Assembly: GCA_038503035.1 (NCBI GenBank)
Contig: JAVSML010020768.1
Location: forward strand, 124,001 to 188,000
Length of the DNA stretch: 64,000 bases
Direction of reading: 5' to 3'
From: Crocodylus rhombifer
Taxonomy: Eukaryota > Chordata > Crocodylia > Crocodylidae
The notes beneath the pieces were generated by a model. The model did no database searches. It was not told where the DNA came from and saw only the letters and a program-made list of their open reading frames with translations. Positions 11,641-24,240 of this stretch are shown here, one piece after another. The first letter of the stretch is position 1; each line of letters begins with the position of its first letter. The position numbers and the translations under genes are program-made.

Positions 11641-14600
11641 TAACATTTCCTACTGCAGTAGCAAAGCACTGGCCGTGCCTTTGCCTCTCCTGCCCCTTAC
11701 CCGGGGAACGCTGCCGGGTGCTCGGTGGGTGCCATCGCAGCAGCAGTCAGAACAGACATTGCTGTGGACTATCTTGGAAAACTGCCTGCCTGGGAATGGC
11801 CTGGGAGAACACAATGCACTGGCAGGGGGAAAAAAGCCCTTTTGACTTGCAGTTCTGAGGGTGAAACAGTTGAGACACAGAGGTGAAGTCCTCTGAATGC
11901 CAGGCACCCTTCAGACCAGTTGAGACGACAGCACAGGAAAAAATGCTAGTAGGAAATTAGGGTTGAGAAGCTAGTTGAGAACCTAGCAAGGGCCGTACCT
12001 CTGTACAGTTTCTCTTTAAGAGCATTTGCATGACAAGATTTTGTTGTAAAAGTTTCTCTGCTCTCAGAGCATTTCACCCTCTGGCATCACCTGAGGGCTG
12101 TGGCAGGGAGCAGGATTATGCAAACAGGACTGAGACTGGTTTCAGATAGGGGACAAAACAGAAGTCAAGTGTTTTCATGAAATGCTAATAAAGGAGTAGA
12201 AACAAAAAGCAGAAACATGAGACAGGAGCTCAAATGCAGCCAAATGCAACTTTTTCCGTAAACTATAAGTAACTTTTTAAAGAGCTGTAGAAGTACTAGG
12301 AGGAGACTTCACCTCCATCTATTACTAAACCAGAACGCAGGAGGCAGGTTGCTCGCAGAACTGCATATGGTATTTGTCTGCTGCAGCTAATAAATTAAGC
12401 ATTCATTGGCTAAAGAACATTTCAGAATAGGGCTGAAAAGCTACCTTGTGTGTAGCAAAGCTGCATTTGCGTAATACACCTTCAGAACAAGGGGTCGTGT
12501 GGCATTTTACAAACAATGCAATCGAGAAGCCCAGGCTTCAGATGCCAGAACTGTAAGCCAAACCTTTCAAACATTACAGGCAAACTTGGCACTGAAAACC
12601 TGCGCTTGGAGTGCACTCCACAACACCGCCCAGCTCGGTGGCTTGTGTTTGGGGACAGCAGGTATCTCATTGCCAGGGTGGGGTGCATTTCTTTAACAGA
12701 AATGCCAAGTCCTCTTGCGGACCACCGGCTGGTACTCTGTTCAGTATCCCAGGAGAAACTCCCGCGGGAGGAACGTGGCAAATTATTAAAAAGGACAAAC
12801 TTCACACTGTGTGTGCGGTAAAAATTGAGTGCAGGCTGAAGAACGAAGCAGATCGGCACCCCAGAGAACAAGCACATACTGGAAGCTGCTACACTCTGTT
12901 TCTACCTCTGTGGGAGTCAGAGGGGACTGTGCAGGAAAGTGGGATGTACATTTATTAGTGTTAGGTACCAGGACAGAGCCATGTCATACGCTCAAGGAAA
13001 CCGGAGCAGCCTCCTAGTGGAAGAACTGCCTGTTCTTGTTTCTTGGACATCCTGGCTTTTGGCAAAGGATGGAAGCAGATTGCCAGGCGAGACTTATCTC
13101 CAAAACCTACTCCGGCCTTCTTCCCACCGACAACCAGATGTGGAAAGCAAGACCAAGGTGGGTGGGAAACTGCTGGGGTTGAGACACAGCTCTTTCTTGT
13201 TTCGGCATTCTCACCGGCTGAGGCTGCACACTTTCTGACGCAGCAACTTCTGCCTGAAGACTGGATTCAGAGGAGCATCCCTAGGAGTTAAACTGGTTTC
13301 TTTTTAATTCATACAATCCAAGGACAGAAGATATCATTTAAATGAGGAACAACACATGTCCTATGTCTACTGAACCCAAGGACAGACAAGCACTGAGTAC
13401 TGGGGAGAAGTATCTGGGTGCATATTTTTAACTCAGGTCCCAGGCAGACTTCTGCTACTCCAATCTTTTCCCAAGCACGTGGCAGATGGATGTGGACTCA
13501 CCTGCAGCCTCTCCTTAAGGCAGGTAGGACAAGGGGCACAGTGAGGCAGTGAACGTGCCTCTGTGAAATCTGATGTCCATCTCAGAAGGAGCTCTTTGCC
13601 AGCAGATAAAAATTACCAGAGGAGACTGAGCCTGGCTCTTACAAACCCACTCGAAACACCAAGGTTCATAGCCAGCATGATAAAGGGAGAAGGACAATTT
13701 TTGGCACTTCCATCGCATTTTGTGCTTATTATTAATTTCCATTCGAGAAGCTAATTCTATCCGGAAGTTAACACTCCTTGAATGCGCCAAGATGGGAAGT
13801 GGCACCCAGCAGCCTTTGAGATGAATTACAATAGTTTTGGGAGTAGAAGGTCATCCTGTTCCTGAAACGAAGGTCTGTGGTGGCGAGGACCAAGGCTCTT
13901 CACAACTCAGTGGCTCCTTTCTGGGATATCTGTATTGAGCAGAGTCGTGCTATAGTGCGCCTCAATTGTTCCATGGTCTTCAGAGACACTGGGGCTAAGC
14001 AACACGACAAACACGTAGAAGAGATTTCCATCCAACAACCCTGTGTTCGGGGAGCCACTGCCATTTCCCTATGTTTCTTCCTCCACCATGTGGAACTTTC
14101 CCATCGACCAGATTTATATTCACGTCCTTCCTTGGCACTCACACCTACCTCAGTTTCTCTCCACCCCAGTTAAACCTCGTGGCCCAGGGTTGTTGCAAGA
14201 AATGATGCTCCGACCAGACTTTTCCAATAGCAACAGAGTTTCCCAATTCCTAAGAGTTAACACATTCAAAACCAAACTACATCCCAGGTATTGGGGTTCA
14301 GACCATTTTTTTTTTTTAAGGGAGAATAATGGGGTATGAACATCCTCACTGGAATTTGTACAAAACAGACCAAATGCATGAGTATTTCACTGTGTGGGAG
14401 TTGATTTAAAGTTCCTTTCATCCTCCCCATGTTTATTTTCCTGCTGTGACTGCAAAGTCCTATCTCTTTATACTCTGACACAGCTCAGTGCCCACTAATT
14501 TTACCTGGGACATTGCTTGTCATCGGAGGTTCATCTCTAAGGACACTGCTGTCCCTAAGATCCTTGGCAAAGGATGGAAATCTGGAGTAGAGCTTCTATG

Positions 14601-14856
14601 CATCCAAAAAAAGCACAGTCTAAAAACACTTTGTGCTTCTTCCAATTATCAAGCCCCTTAACAGCGGACTCCAAACTAAGATCTTTGGGGTGTTTTCTTC
14701 AGGATTCAGTTGACGGGCACACTTTTTTAATTTAATCTCCATCAAGAAATGGCTAATAAACTCCAATGACAGATGAAAGTCTGCACCTCCTAATCTTTTG
14801 GGACTTGTCCCAGGTCCTGAATTCAGGAAGTACAATGCTCTGGATGGTTGCATTGG

Positions 14857-14990
14857 TACAATCACAGAGGAACAGGGCTGGAAGGGACCTCTGGAGGCTA
14901 TCTACTGGAGCCCCCCTTCGAGGCCGGATCATCCCTGTCCAAACCATCCTATACAAGTCCTTGTCTGACCTGTTCCTAAAATGACACAAT
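14857..14990 (-). mobile_element. CR1 3' end fragment
   Basis: 'aatcacagaggaacagggct' followed by 'ggaagggacctctggaggct' is the inverted CR1 3' terminus. 'catccctgtccaaaccatcc' farther along continues the same element. It is short and diverged. Confidence 0.78.
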
Positions 14991-16224
14991 CAACTACACC
15001 ACACAACTATAAGCCATGTTGCCCAAAGGTACAAAAAGCAACCTAAACTATCACAGGAAAAGCAGGGGAGGCAGAATGCCTTGACTGCTCATTCTCATGG
15101 CACGAAGAAAAAAGAATGCCAATATTAAACGGCTGTGTCGTTGCTTGCTCATACATGTCCAGGTTGAATAGCCATGCTGTCTAGGCAAACCCAGCCCAGT
15201 CCATCATTTAGCTTTATAATCATTTTATTCATTTCAGTCTTTACATCTCTTTGCCCTACCTCTTCCACGATATGGCATCTACACTTTCCAGCTTTTTCTT
15301 TCAGAAATTTAAGCCTTAGAAGACATAGATGGTGTTTTTTTAAATGATCTAAACCCCATGCACAGATGGCATGCAATGCACATGAATAGGAATTAGACTT
15401 GCATACTAGTGAATCCTACACAAGGCATTAAGAATATAAGCTTTTTCTTAAGCTTCATGAAAACAATTTTAACATATAAGAGGATCATAGATTAGAACTT
15501 AGTAAGTGCCACCCAAAATAAGTGAGAGAATGCATTTCCATTAGCCTCCGTCCAATTAATTACTATTGCATATTTTAACCATCTGTTCATTATTCACTTT
15601 GAACCATGTATTCTGGGCCAGGTGGCCATACTCTTCAGTTATCCTGAGCGCTACTGCATAATCTCACTGACCTTAAAGGGAATGCTAACTGAGTAAAGTG
15701 GGCCCAGTTGTGTTCTTTAAGTTCCCATTCAACACTAACCTTGAAAATTGGATGTGATGCTTGCTAACACAGGAACACTCAACAGTTCCTTGCGAAACAG
15801 AAATATAAGATACATTTAAATGGAAACACAGTGGTGATCTGTATTTGAGACGGGCCTGAATTTGTTCTGCATATTTCAGGGAGTCTGCAACCACAAAATC
15901 TGGGTGGAAAGACGCAGACGTGTATCTGTTTCTAATCACTGTAATGCGCCTGCACAGACCTTGTCTATCTAATTTATGGTCGTTTTATATTACATGCATG
16001 TTCTGAGGTGGGATTTCTATCATTCGGTCTCTAATCCACATCTACTATGTGTTCCTCTCAAATCCCTTTCTTTCTTTTAAGGGAGCATAATACTAATGTA
16101 AACTTGTGCTCTGAAAGCATTCAGTATTTCAGTATCAATCTAAGCAAGTTAATCCAAGGAGGCTGCTGTACAGTGACTTGCAGGTCCCAAATGGACAGAC
16201 TGAAACCTCTCATTATTGATTTGC

Positions 16225-16345
16225 TAGCTCAGGCCAGACATAGCAGCAGAAAGTTGGAAGGAACCCCTGAGGCATCCAACTTAGCCCCGCGTGTTTGCAG
16301 ATGCCATGGCAGGTGCTTAGTCCAAAAGGACATTCAGTCCCACTC
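16225..16345 (-). mobile_element. Possible degraded CR1 3' fragment
   Basis: 'agaaagttggaaggaacccc' followed by 'tgaggcatccaacttagccc' resembles the inverted CR1 3' end with many substitutions. The assignment is weak and rests on this block alone. Confidence 0.4.
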
Positions 16346-16683
16346 TTTATCTAACGTCATCATGGACAGAGGACAGAGCCGGATAAGAGAGTGATCAAAG
16401 TATTCTTCTTCTCTTATATACTGGTCACATGTCCAAGACACCTAATGAAATGAAAACCAAGTCCTTGCCCCTAAAGAGTTTGCCGTTTCAGTTGCTGGAA
16501 AACAATACTGATTGGAAGACAAAAGGAACGTATGATCACTTGAAAAGCTACTGTTTAAAGGTTGTTTCCATGGCTGCTCTATCTACAATCTCTGATGAGC
16601 GTGCCCCAGGGATATTTAGTGGTCATAAGAACTGGCTTTTCCAGGTAGTGTGGTTTCCATGGCCATTGTTCACAGACTCACTG

Positions 16684-16746
16684 AAGGCACTTCAAGGGTC
16701 ATCTAGTCCAACCCCCTGCCCAATGCAGGGATGCTCCTCCTAACTC
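16684..16746 (-). mobile_element. CR1 3' end fragment
   Basis: 'gggtcatctagtccaacccc' followed by 'ctgcccaatgcagggatgct' is the conserved inverted CR1 tail. Only this short piece is recognisable. Confidence 0.7.
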
Positions 16747-18826
16747 TGGGTTGTAATGGAGTTATAAGTGCACTAATTTCACTGTCGATCTCAGGCTATT
16801 TGGAGTAAGTGGAGGGCAACAGCTCCTTGACAGAAAATAAGATCCTTCCAAAAGAAGGTCCCCCCATCCAGAGTAATTTCCAAACATGAATGTCGTAACG
16901 ATCAACAGAAAGCACAGCCAAGGATGCACCACTCTAGCCAAGATGTGAAGGTCACGGACACTCAGACCACCGGTATGGTGGCTTCATTTGTTTATTATAG
17001 GACTCTCAATTGACACCTGCCATTTCTTCAATCGTAAGTGAGGCACTGCATGAATACTTGGTAGGGTGCATCAAGATGGACTTGCTGCTTCAAGCATTTT
17101 CCTTTGCGAAGGTTCATTTGGAGAAACGTGGAATCTATCCAAGGCTCCTGAAAATGGTTTCAAAATATTTCTATAAAATAAGAAACTGATGCTAAAGCTT
17201 CTCTTCTTTCTGGGATTTGGCTATGAAGCCCTTTGCTCCCAGGATAAGGGAGGAGGAACCCCTTACAACTGTTGAGTATTTCCTTGTCCCTTCTTGAATC
17301 TTTATACCAAGAAGGTTTATTTTACAGAAGAAGTATCCCTGGGAAAACCAAGCCTTCAAATCTTTGTCTGTGGAGAAGTGGTCCCTTCACTCAGGCTCTG
17401 TATTGTCCTTCTGGACTTCCTTTCCCAACTGGTCAGATTTATGGGGGAGGAAAAATATAACTTGACCTCCCAAGGTCTCCTCCACTTGCTCATATGTAAG
17501 CCAGGTGGACAAGACCTTCATGTCCCAAAATAAGAGGAAGTCATTGAGAAGGGAATCTGAAGGGGGCTCTTGCACTTGCTGCTGTGCTACAGAAATCCAT
17601 GTAACACTTAAAATGATAACTGTTTTGGCATGATGTCTACCATGAACTCCCTTGTAGCCATGGCAATCGGGAGTTAATTCAGCCCACGTCTCAGTGGACC
17701 AATAACTTGTAAATCCCCAAGCAAGTGTGATGAGTGCAAGCAAAATACCCAGAGTTTCAAGAGTTATTTCTGAGCGACTTAGAGCTTGCAGGGGGGTAGG
17801 GATGGCACTGTACTGATTTACCTAAAAAAGCAGAGCGCCAGACAAAGTTTTTATCTAATGTTGTCTCAGAACTGCTAACATGCAGTAGAACTATAAATAA
17901 TTTTACTAGCCTCACATTTACTTTCAATGGTAACTGCATATCTCTGTTGTACTGCTGTAATCCTAGACCGTATTTGGGTCTAAATGACATGACAATTTAT
18001 TGGCCGAGTTGCTCAAAACAAAATCAACCCAAAACCACTTTGCAGAAAACACATCCACATAAAGCAGCCTTCGGAGTGCTGCCTGTCTGCGACTGTGAAT
18101 CTCTCGAGGATCAGATCCGATGATCGCAAAGAAACACACTGCTTTTTCAGCATCTGCATTAGCAAGAGCGTGCTTATTACATCGTGTGTATTTCTAAACC
18201 AAATGAACTCCTGGAGCTGTACAGAAAGAGCCAAGAGCCCTCTCGTCCCTCCTCTCCCCCCCCACATTACTGTTGCAATAATTGTTAAGACTTCACGTGG
18301 GAAGCTCCATAAATCAAACCCCTCGGGATTTATTCCCTAGAACTTGCTGTTCCACAGCCTACTCTATAGTAGCTTCAAGTGCAGACCAGGCAAACCAGAG
18401 AACTTAAAAGGCAAAAGCAGCAAGAGCTGAAATGAGTGTTAAAAGGGTCTCTACGATGAATGCCAAGAGGGAGCTTCATCCAGAAAACCACCTTAAAAAA
18501 GTCCCTTCTTTTCTCCAAGTACGCTGCATCCAAGGTCACCCAGTTCTACTAAAACATAAAAACTCACCCGAGGTAGATTAGGCCACTATGTGATGCCTCT
18601 CCTGCAATGACTGAAGGCATGGGGAATGCAGCTCAGATAAAATTATAGCTCTTACTATGGCAAGCACATTGGCTTTTGCCTGCACGGAGGCCAAGGGTTG
18701 GTTAAGAGACTGGTCTGAGGAGATCTGCTTTAAGAAGTCTAAGAAATTTTTGTCATGAAAAACTAAATACGGGAAGGCATCAGCTGCTAAAAACAAACAG
18801 AGAATAGTGTGTAAGATGTGTCATAC

Positions 18827-18906
18827 CATCCGCAAGCTGCTTACAGGACAAGGCATCGTCAAGGTCCTTGGCAGTTGATGGATCAATGGTGAAGATGCAT
18901 TCTTTC
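18827..18906 (-). CDS. DIS3L2: DIS3L2 exon E: RNB catalytic aspartate motif
   Basis: This 80-nt exon is too short for long-ORF detection and was found from the RNB signature. The acceptor is 'tttgatag|GAAAGA' and the donor is 'GCGGATG|GTATGAC', phase 2 to 1. It encodes [20 protein letters not shown] followed by CKQLADG. The IDP...DLDDA block is the hallmark of RNase II/RNB enzymes: its aspartates bind the two metal ions that carry out hydrolytic 3'-to-5' cleavage, and mutation of one of them (human D391 in the literature) abolishes activity. All four aspartates are present, so this copy should encode an active enzyme. It lies 15652 bp downstream of exon 34559-34732. The split glycine codon is completed by GG at the start of exon 616-728. 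Confidence 0.97.
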
Positions 18907-21019
18907 CTATCAAAGAAAAAAAGGGAACTTATCCTCTAGTTGGGGAAAAAGGCACCAAATAAAGACCACTGGGAAAGCCCAGCCAACAACAGTGACACTT
19001 TTTGGCAGACTGAGGTTGCTGTATCATGTTACACCTTTCAATGTACTTGCTTCTCCCCTTCCTGCGATCCACAGTCCCTCAGAAGCAACCTTCTCCCCCA
19101 AAAAAGGCATGTGGAATAGTGGTGCAATTAGTGAATGGCAATAAAGGTTACTTTTCTATTTTTTTCAAGAACAGTTCAACTTATGCAGCTCTTATTTAAT
19201 TCTCCTATGTCTACATCAAGCCACCTAGACATAAAAACCACCTAAAGAAACCTCTGGGAAAGCCCACGGGCGTTGCGATTTCTTTCTGACCGGGGTGACA
19301 CTTTCCAGCGGGATGTTCTGCAGGCTGGTCCTAAGTCAATGTTAAGTTCAGCTGAGGAATGTTGGGTGTCTTACAATTTAAAAATGACCAACCTTGGCCC
19401 AGGGGTCTGACCCTAGGAGAAGGCCTGTGAAGCTAGGAAACAACCGAGCAGAAGGCATTACAAGTATACGGCAAGGCAGGCAAAAAGTGAGAGGCTAAAA
19501 AGGTATGCCAGTGGAGGAACTCAAAGCACATTAACGTATCCAGACTTTCACAATGGTCAGGAGACTATACCAGCCGGACACATTTGCTTGTATGGTGATG
19601 ATCTGATGACTAACAATGGCATTTTACTCTTCTGGGCCCAGCAGAGTTTTGCAGGGCTCCCTTAACAACAGTACTTGTAGAACAGAAATTCAGGTAGGAA
19701 TAAAAACATGAGAGAGTCCGTGAGCAAAATAAAGTTATGAATGTAACGTGGTGGGAACACCTCCACCATCTGATGGAGAATAGTTTTATGAGGAGCAAGA
19801 CAGTGGGCTGCAGAAATACCAGCCAGCAGACATGTCCCCCCACACAGCAAGCTGGTGGAGAGTGGCCTGGGAACGTGGATTTCTTGGAGAATTGCACTAG
19901 AGTGAAAAAAAAAAGATTGCCCCTGACTGTAAGAGCTAAATAAATCAGGAATAAATATCACTTCTGTGCTAAGGCCTGAATGCTTATAAAGGAAGCCCGG
20001 TGCAGCAGCCTCTTTAATACCACGGACAAATCTAAAGGGAAAAGAGCTTATGCTGTTTCAAACCCAAGCTGGCAGCTTGCAAAGTGAAATCAAGTGAAAA
20101 AGATGTTTCAGGCTCAGTACAGGTCTTTGCAAAGACACCGTCCTGCATAAATTGGTTTATGGGATTGTGTGCAAGAACAACAATATTAGGCTTCTCTAGG
20201 AAAAATGGAGTTTGAAAAAGATTTAAATCAACAAGAAGCTCCAGGGAAATTAGAGAAGGAAGGGGATGCTAAGCTAAGGTTGCTAATGAGAATTAACAGA
20301 CCAACTTTTCAGCATCCAGTCCATACTGGAGATCCTCCGGGCCTCTGAAAAATGTAGTCTCTTCCCCAAAGTGCTTACAACTAATAGAAATCTACTCTGC
20401 ATATTATCCCTGTAGATGCAGACAATCGTACGTCACGAGCGGGGGAACGATGATGATAGCAGCAATGGGAAATCAATCTAGGTAAATAGCAGTTGTGGCT
20501 CCAAGGCCTCAAAATAGACAAAATACAGTGTCTTACTCCCAGAATCACCACGCTTAAACGAGTGCACTTTTGCAGGATATACCAGCGAAGTCTAAGCTTC
20601 GGCCCAGAGCTTGAAGCGCCTGAATATGAATCATGCTAAATGCCCGTCAGCCCCTCAAGCCTGGGCGGATCAAATCCCACTGACTTCCTGCCCTGCAGGC
20701 TGGATTGTGCCCGGATTTGACTATAAAAAAAATAAAAGAAACACAGGTTGTAAGCACTGGGGAACTGGAGTGAGATAAGTGCTGCAGCCCTTTTTTATTT
20801 CTGTTTTTCATCTTCGGGATAAGGTCATGCCCTACCAACATACATGGATCTAAGTTGGACTCCGACAGCCATCCTTGGTCTGGCCAATTCCTCTCTAAAA
20901 CAAGCCATCTCCATTCAGAGGCTACTCCCTTTTGGAGATAAGGAGGAACAAAGAAGTTCTTTACACTTCCATTACCCCGGAAATCCATGGTATAAAGATG
21001 AGGAGCTGGGAGAGGAGCA

Positions 21020-21060
21020 AGGAGAGGAGCTGGGAGGGACCTCTGGAGGCTATCTACAAC
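21020..21060 (-). mobile_element. Short CR1-like tail fragment
   Basis: The string 'gggacctctggaggctatct' is shared exactly with the CR1 tail at 14857-14990. The flanks do not extend the match, so this is only a small remnant. Confidence 0.4.
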
Positions 21061-21314
21061 TTAACTGTAATGCCATACTGTCCAAAACAGATGCCCAGAC
21101 TACAGCTACAAGAGCCTCATGGGCTTAGCAGGTTTTAACATCCCCACGTGATCTCACACACTCACAATGAGACCTCTGTCACGGCTGTTTTTCTAGCCCT
21201 TGTATCAGCATAGTAATTACATGTGATGGAAGCATCTGTCACTATTTGACTGACGTCACCTGGCAGTTGTACGATTCGGCGTGGCGCACAGATTTTTCAG
21301 AGGCACAAAAACAG

Positions 21315-21460
21315 ACTCTCTCCAATGCCCGAAGAAGGGTGGTTGCGCCCAAAACCTTGCAAAGAACCAATTTTCCAACTATTTAGTTGGGCTAATAAAA
21401 GATACCACAGAACCGTGTCTACCTACGTCCTTAGACCAACACGGCTACAACCAACAGCCC
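21315..21460 (+). repeat. Reptilian interspersed repeat, family with 'accaacacggctac' end
   Basis: The sequence 'ttgcaaagaaccaattttcc', 'aactatttagttgggctaat', 'aaaagatacc' and 'ttagaccaacacggctacaa' occurs in inverted form at 63325-63470, so both are copies of one family. The 3' motif is common in crocodilian and turtle DNA. The superfamily is not certain to me (MITE or SINE). Confidence 0.75.
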
Positions 21461-24109
21461 CAAAACCAGTTGAGCATCAACTCCCAATTGAAAACCTCCC
21501 CCTTGATATGTTAGCTCGCCCACCTAGAACAAGGCTGCCTAATCCTCAGATGAAGGTTGGTTTCTGATATTTCATGTGCATCCACACAAAACAGAGCTAG
21601 ACAGCGACCCTGAGAGCTCCTTGACTGTACTGAGGCGCCGATCTCCTCGCAGTCTAGCTCTCCAGCACTGAGAATCAACCAGTTTAACAACCTGCAAACT
21701 GTCCTGCTTCCACAAATTCATATTCCTTAAATTAAAAGTCCATCCATGAATGGAATGTCAAAGTGATCTCTTTTCAAGGGACGGTGCTTGCATAACATCT
21801 CTATTTGCCCTTCCTCCCAGTGTCATTTCTGGATGCAGTGAGCGCCGACTCTCCAGATACGAATATGCCGGTAAGGCACAAGGCCACCACTAACCTGGCA
21901 CTATGGCTATTGCAGATGAAACGCCCCAAAAAAGCCACACTGCAATTGCAGACAGCATTAAACTGAAACTGCCTGCTCGCTTCACACTGACAAGTCTTAT
22001 AAAAAAGGATTAAGAGCTTCTTAAAAGCAAGCGGGGGTTCTTGTTTCAACAGAATAGGGCAGTTCTCCCAGCTGTTTAGGGCTGCAACCACAAATGCCTG
22101 CCACCCATAGCGATTTTGTAGCTCCAGGCGGCTTAAAAATTAATAGACTGGTTTCAACAAAGTGCATATTTGAAATCTGCGCTGGAAAGAAGTGAACATA
22201 AATACGCCGGTGCCAAACTCTGAACACATTTATACAGTATAGTAACTAATGAGACTGCTCTGCTTTTGAGAGACCCAGCCAATTAAATCTATTGTAGAGG
22301 TCAATGATGGGGCCTGAGTTCATAGGAGTGCAAACCTGCAGGGATTGTTGTATATGCGTCCAGGCTCTACAGTGCGCTACCAGATGCATTTCATCAACCC
22401 TAACCCGGGACAGGCAATCGCTGCTGCCCGACTCAACCCTGATGTTATGCTCCCAGAATGAGGGATTTACTTTCCCATGTGCCGGAGTGAACAGGGGCCT
22501 GGTCAGGCAGAGCTGATGCCCATCCATGCACAGTACACAGAGCAGATTCAAAGCCCTTTCACTTTTGGTAACTTTCCAGATTTGAGCCTGGAGGCTTCAC
22601 TGGCAGTGCTGCCCTATGAAAAAATGGCAGAAGCAGGTGTAGAAAGTGACTCTGCAAGCAGTTCTGCAGAGTAAGGGCCAAGGGGTAACAGCCATGGTAC
22701 AGCGGGCCCATACGCTGAAGATGTGCTCATCTTCTGCAGCAGCGTTCAAAGGTTACAGAAAAACGCTACCTCTGCTGCAGGCCAGGAGACCTTGAAAGTG
22801 TTTTAAATTAATTCCATCTGCCAGGAACTGCTCCGTTATTAAAGATGTCCCAGGCCACTGCAGGATCCACAGCTGGGCTGCTACAAAAAGCAGAGGCCCA
22901 TCTAACAGCACTTTGCCCAGGCAAGTTGTCCGAAAACCCTGTTAGTATTGAGGGCGGATGAGGCTTCAGACAAACAGATCCAGCCTCTGCTATCTCCTCT
23001 GCTCCTTCCTCCAAGTTCCCAACATCACCCCATATCTGCATGGTGTTCTGGACAGCACTGGCCCATCCAAAGCTCCAAACCACTGCAAGAGAAACAGTCG
23101 CACCACCCGAGTCTGCTGAAATGACCGCCAGTGCTGCAAACCAAACCGTCTCCCTGCCTCAGGCACCAAAATCAGTGAAGATGATGGCAGACTCCTGACT
23201 TTGAAACCCTCAGAGGGGAGATGGGTCACTGCCTCCTACCTCCCAGTGACTTCTGGCAGAGCAAAAAGCTGTTCAAAGACCCTCATCTATCCCCAGCAGG
23301 GCCAATCCCTCTCTCTGGCACCAAGAGATCTCAAAAGGATCAGAGCATGAGCTGAGCAAGGGTAAAACCACTTGAAGACAGCTTTTTAGTCATAAAGCTC
23401 AAAGCAACAGCAACTTTTATGCACCTTTCAAGGAAGACACTGACTGTGCAAACAAATGCTATGGCTGCGCACATCCTAATTTATGGCTATCACTAATGTC
23501 TACAGATTGCATGCTGCTGTCAAGCTTGTGAGGGCCACCGCAGTATCCCTGTGGGGAGGTGCAAGGAGGGGGTGCTCCTCCTTAAAAAACCCACAGGAAC
23601 CATCTCTTATCGTCATTGCACCTAATAAAAATCTGTTTTGTTCATTTAAATGTGTCAAAACATACTTTCAAAAAGTTACAAGATGTTCCAAAAGGGCTTG
23701 TTCCAATATACACACCACTCGGCTAGCTGAAGGAAGCTGGTTCAGGAGCTGGAGATGTGCAGGGAGTTGAGAGTTTTTCCGGTCTTCGAGCTGAAAAGGC
23801 CCAGAGATAAATGCGTGACTCCGAGCCATCAACTTTGCTGCGATGACTGAAAGCAAGCAGCTCCACGTGGAAACCTGCTCTTTACAGGAGCTCTTTTAGC
23901 CAAAACAAGTCTATATGCAAAAGTGGACGCACTCTGATGCGGTGCTTTTCTTGATGGAAAAATATTCTCGTTTCCACCCTCCCCCTAGGTTGAGCATGTG
24001 TGCCTAGGCTAGAAAGCTTCTACGACAATGCTGTGTTGCTGGTCGAGATCGTGGAATTGGTCCTAGCTCCTACAGGCACCAATCCTCCCTTCCTAACGCA
24101 TCCTCCGAG

Positions 24110-24240
24110 ACTGAATCAGAGACACACACAGCTTTCGTAAGCAACAGCTCACTTCATCAGATGTTGTTAACTGAATTAACTCTGACTCAGTTCGTTTTTT
24201 GCACGACTTCAGACTAACCTGGCTAACTACCACTCTCAAC
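24110..24240 (+). repeat. Reptilian interspersed repeat, 'cagctttcgtaagc' type
   Basis: The core 'cagctttcgtaagcaacagc' followed by 'tcacttcatcagatg', and the end 'cttcagactaacctggctaa', match the general form of a repeat widespread in turtles and crocodilians ('...gactaacacggct...'). The end is shared with the copy near 45820-45985. The boundaries are approximate. Confidence 0.65.

Larger units (their letters stand above)
729..18826 (-). other. DIS3L2: DIS3L2 intron between exons E and F (18.1 kb)
   Basis: This intron carries two sense-oriented (plus-strand) CR1 copies, a MIR-like piece at about 8425-8520 and minor CR1 3' ends at 14857-14990, 16225-16345 and 16684-16746. Stretches 729-6070, 6110-8420, 11640-14850 and 16750-18820 hold no recognised gene. 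Segments such as 15400-15720 are AT-rich and repeat-poor. Low-complexity A runs occur at 1277-1312 and 9910-9935. The open frames in it look like chance frames. The acceptor for exon F lies at 729-738 and the donor from exon E at 18826. Confidence 0.85.
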
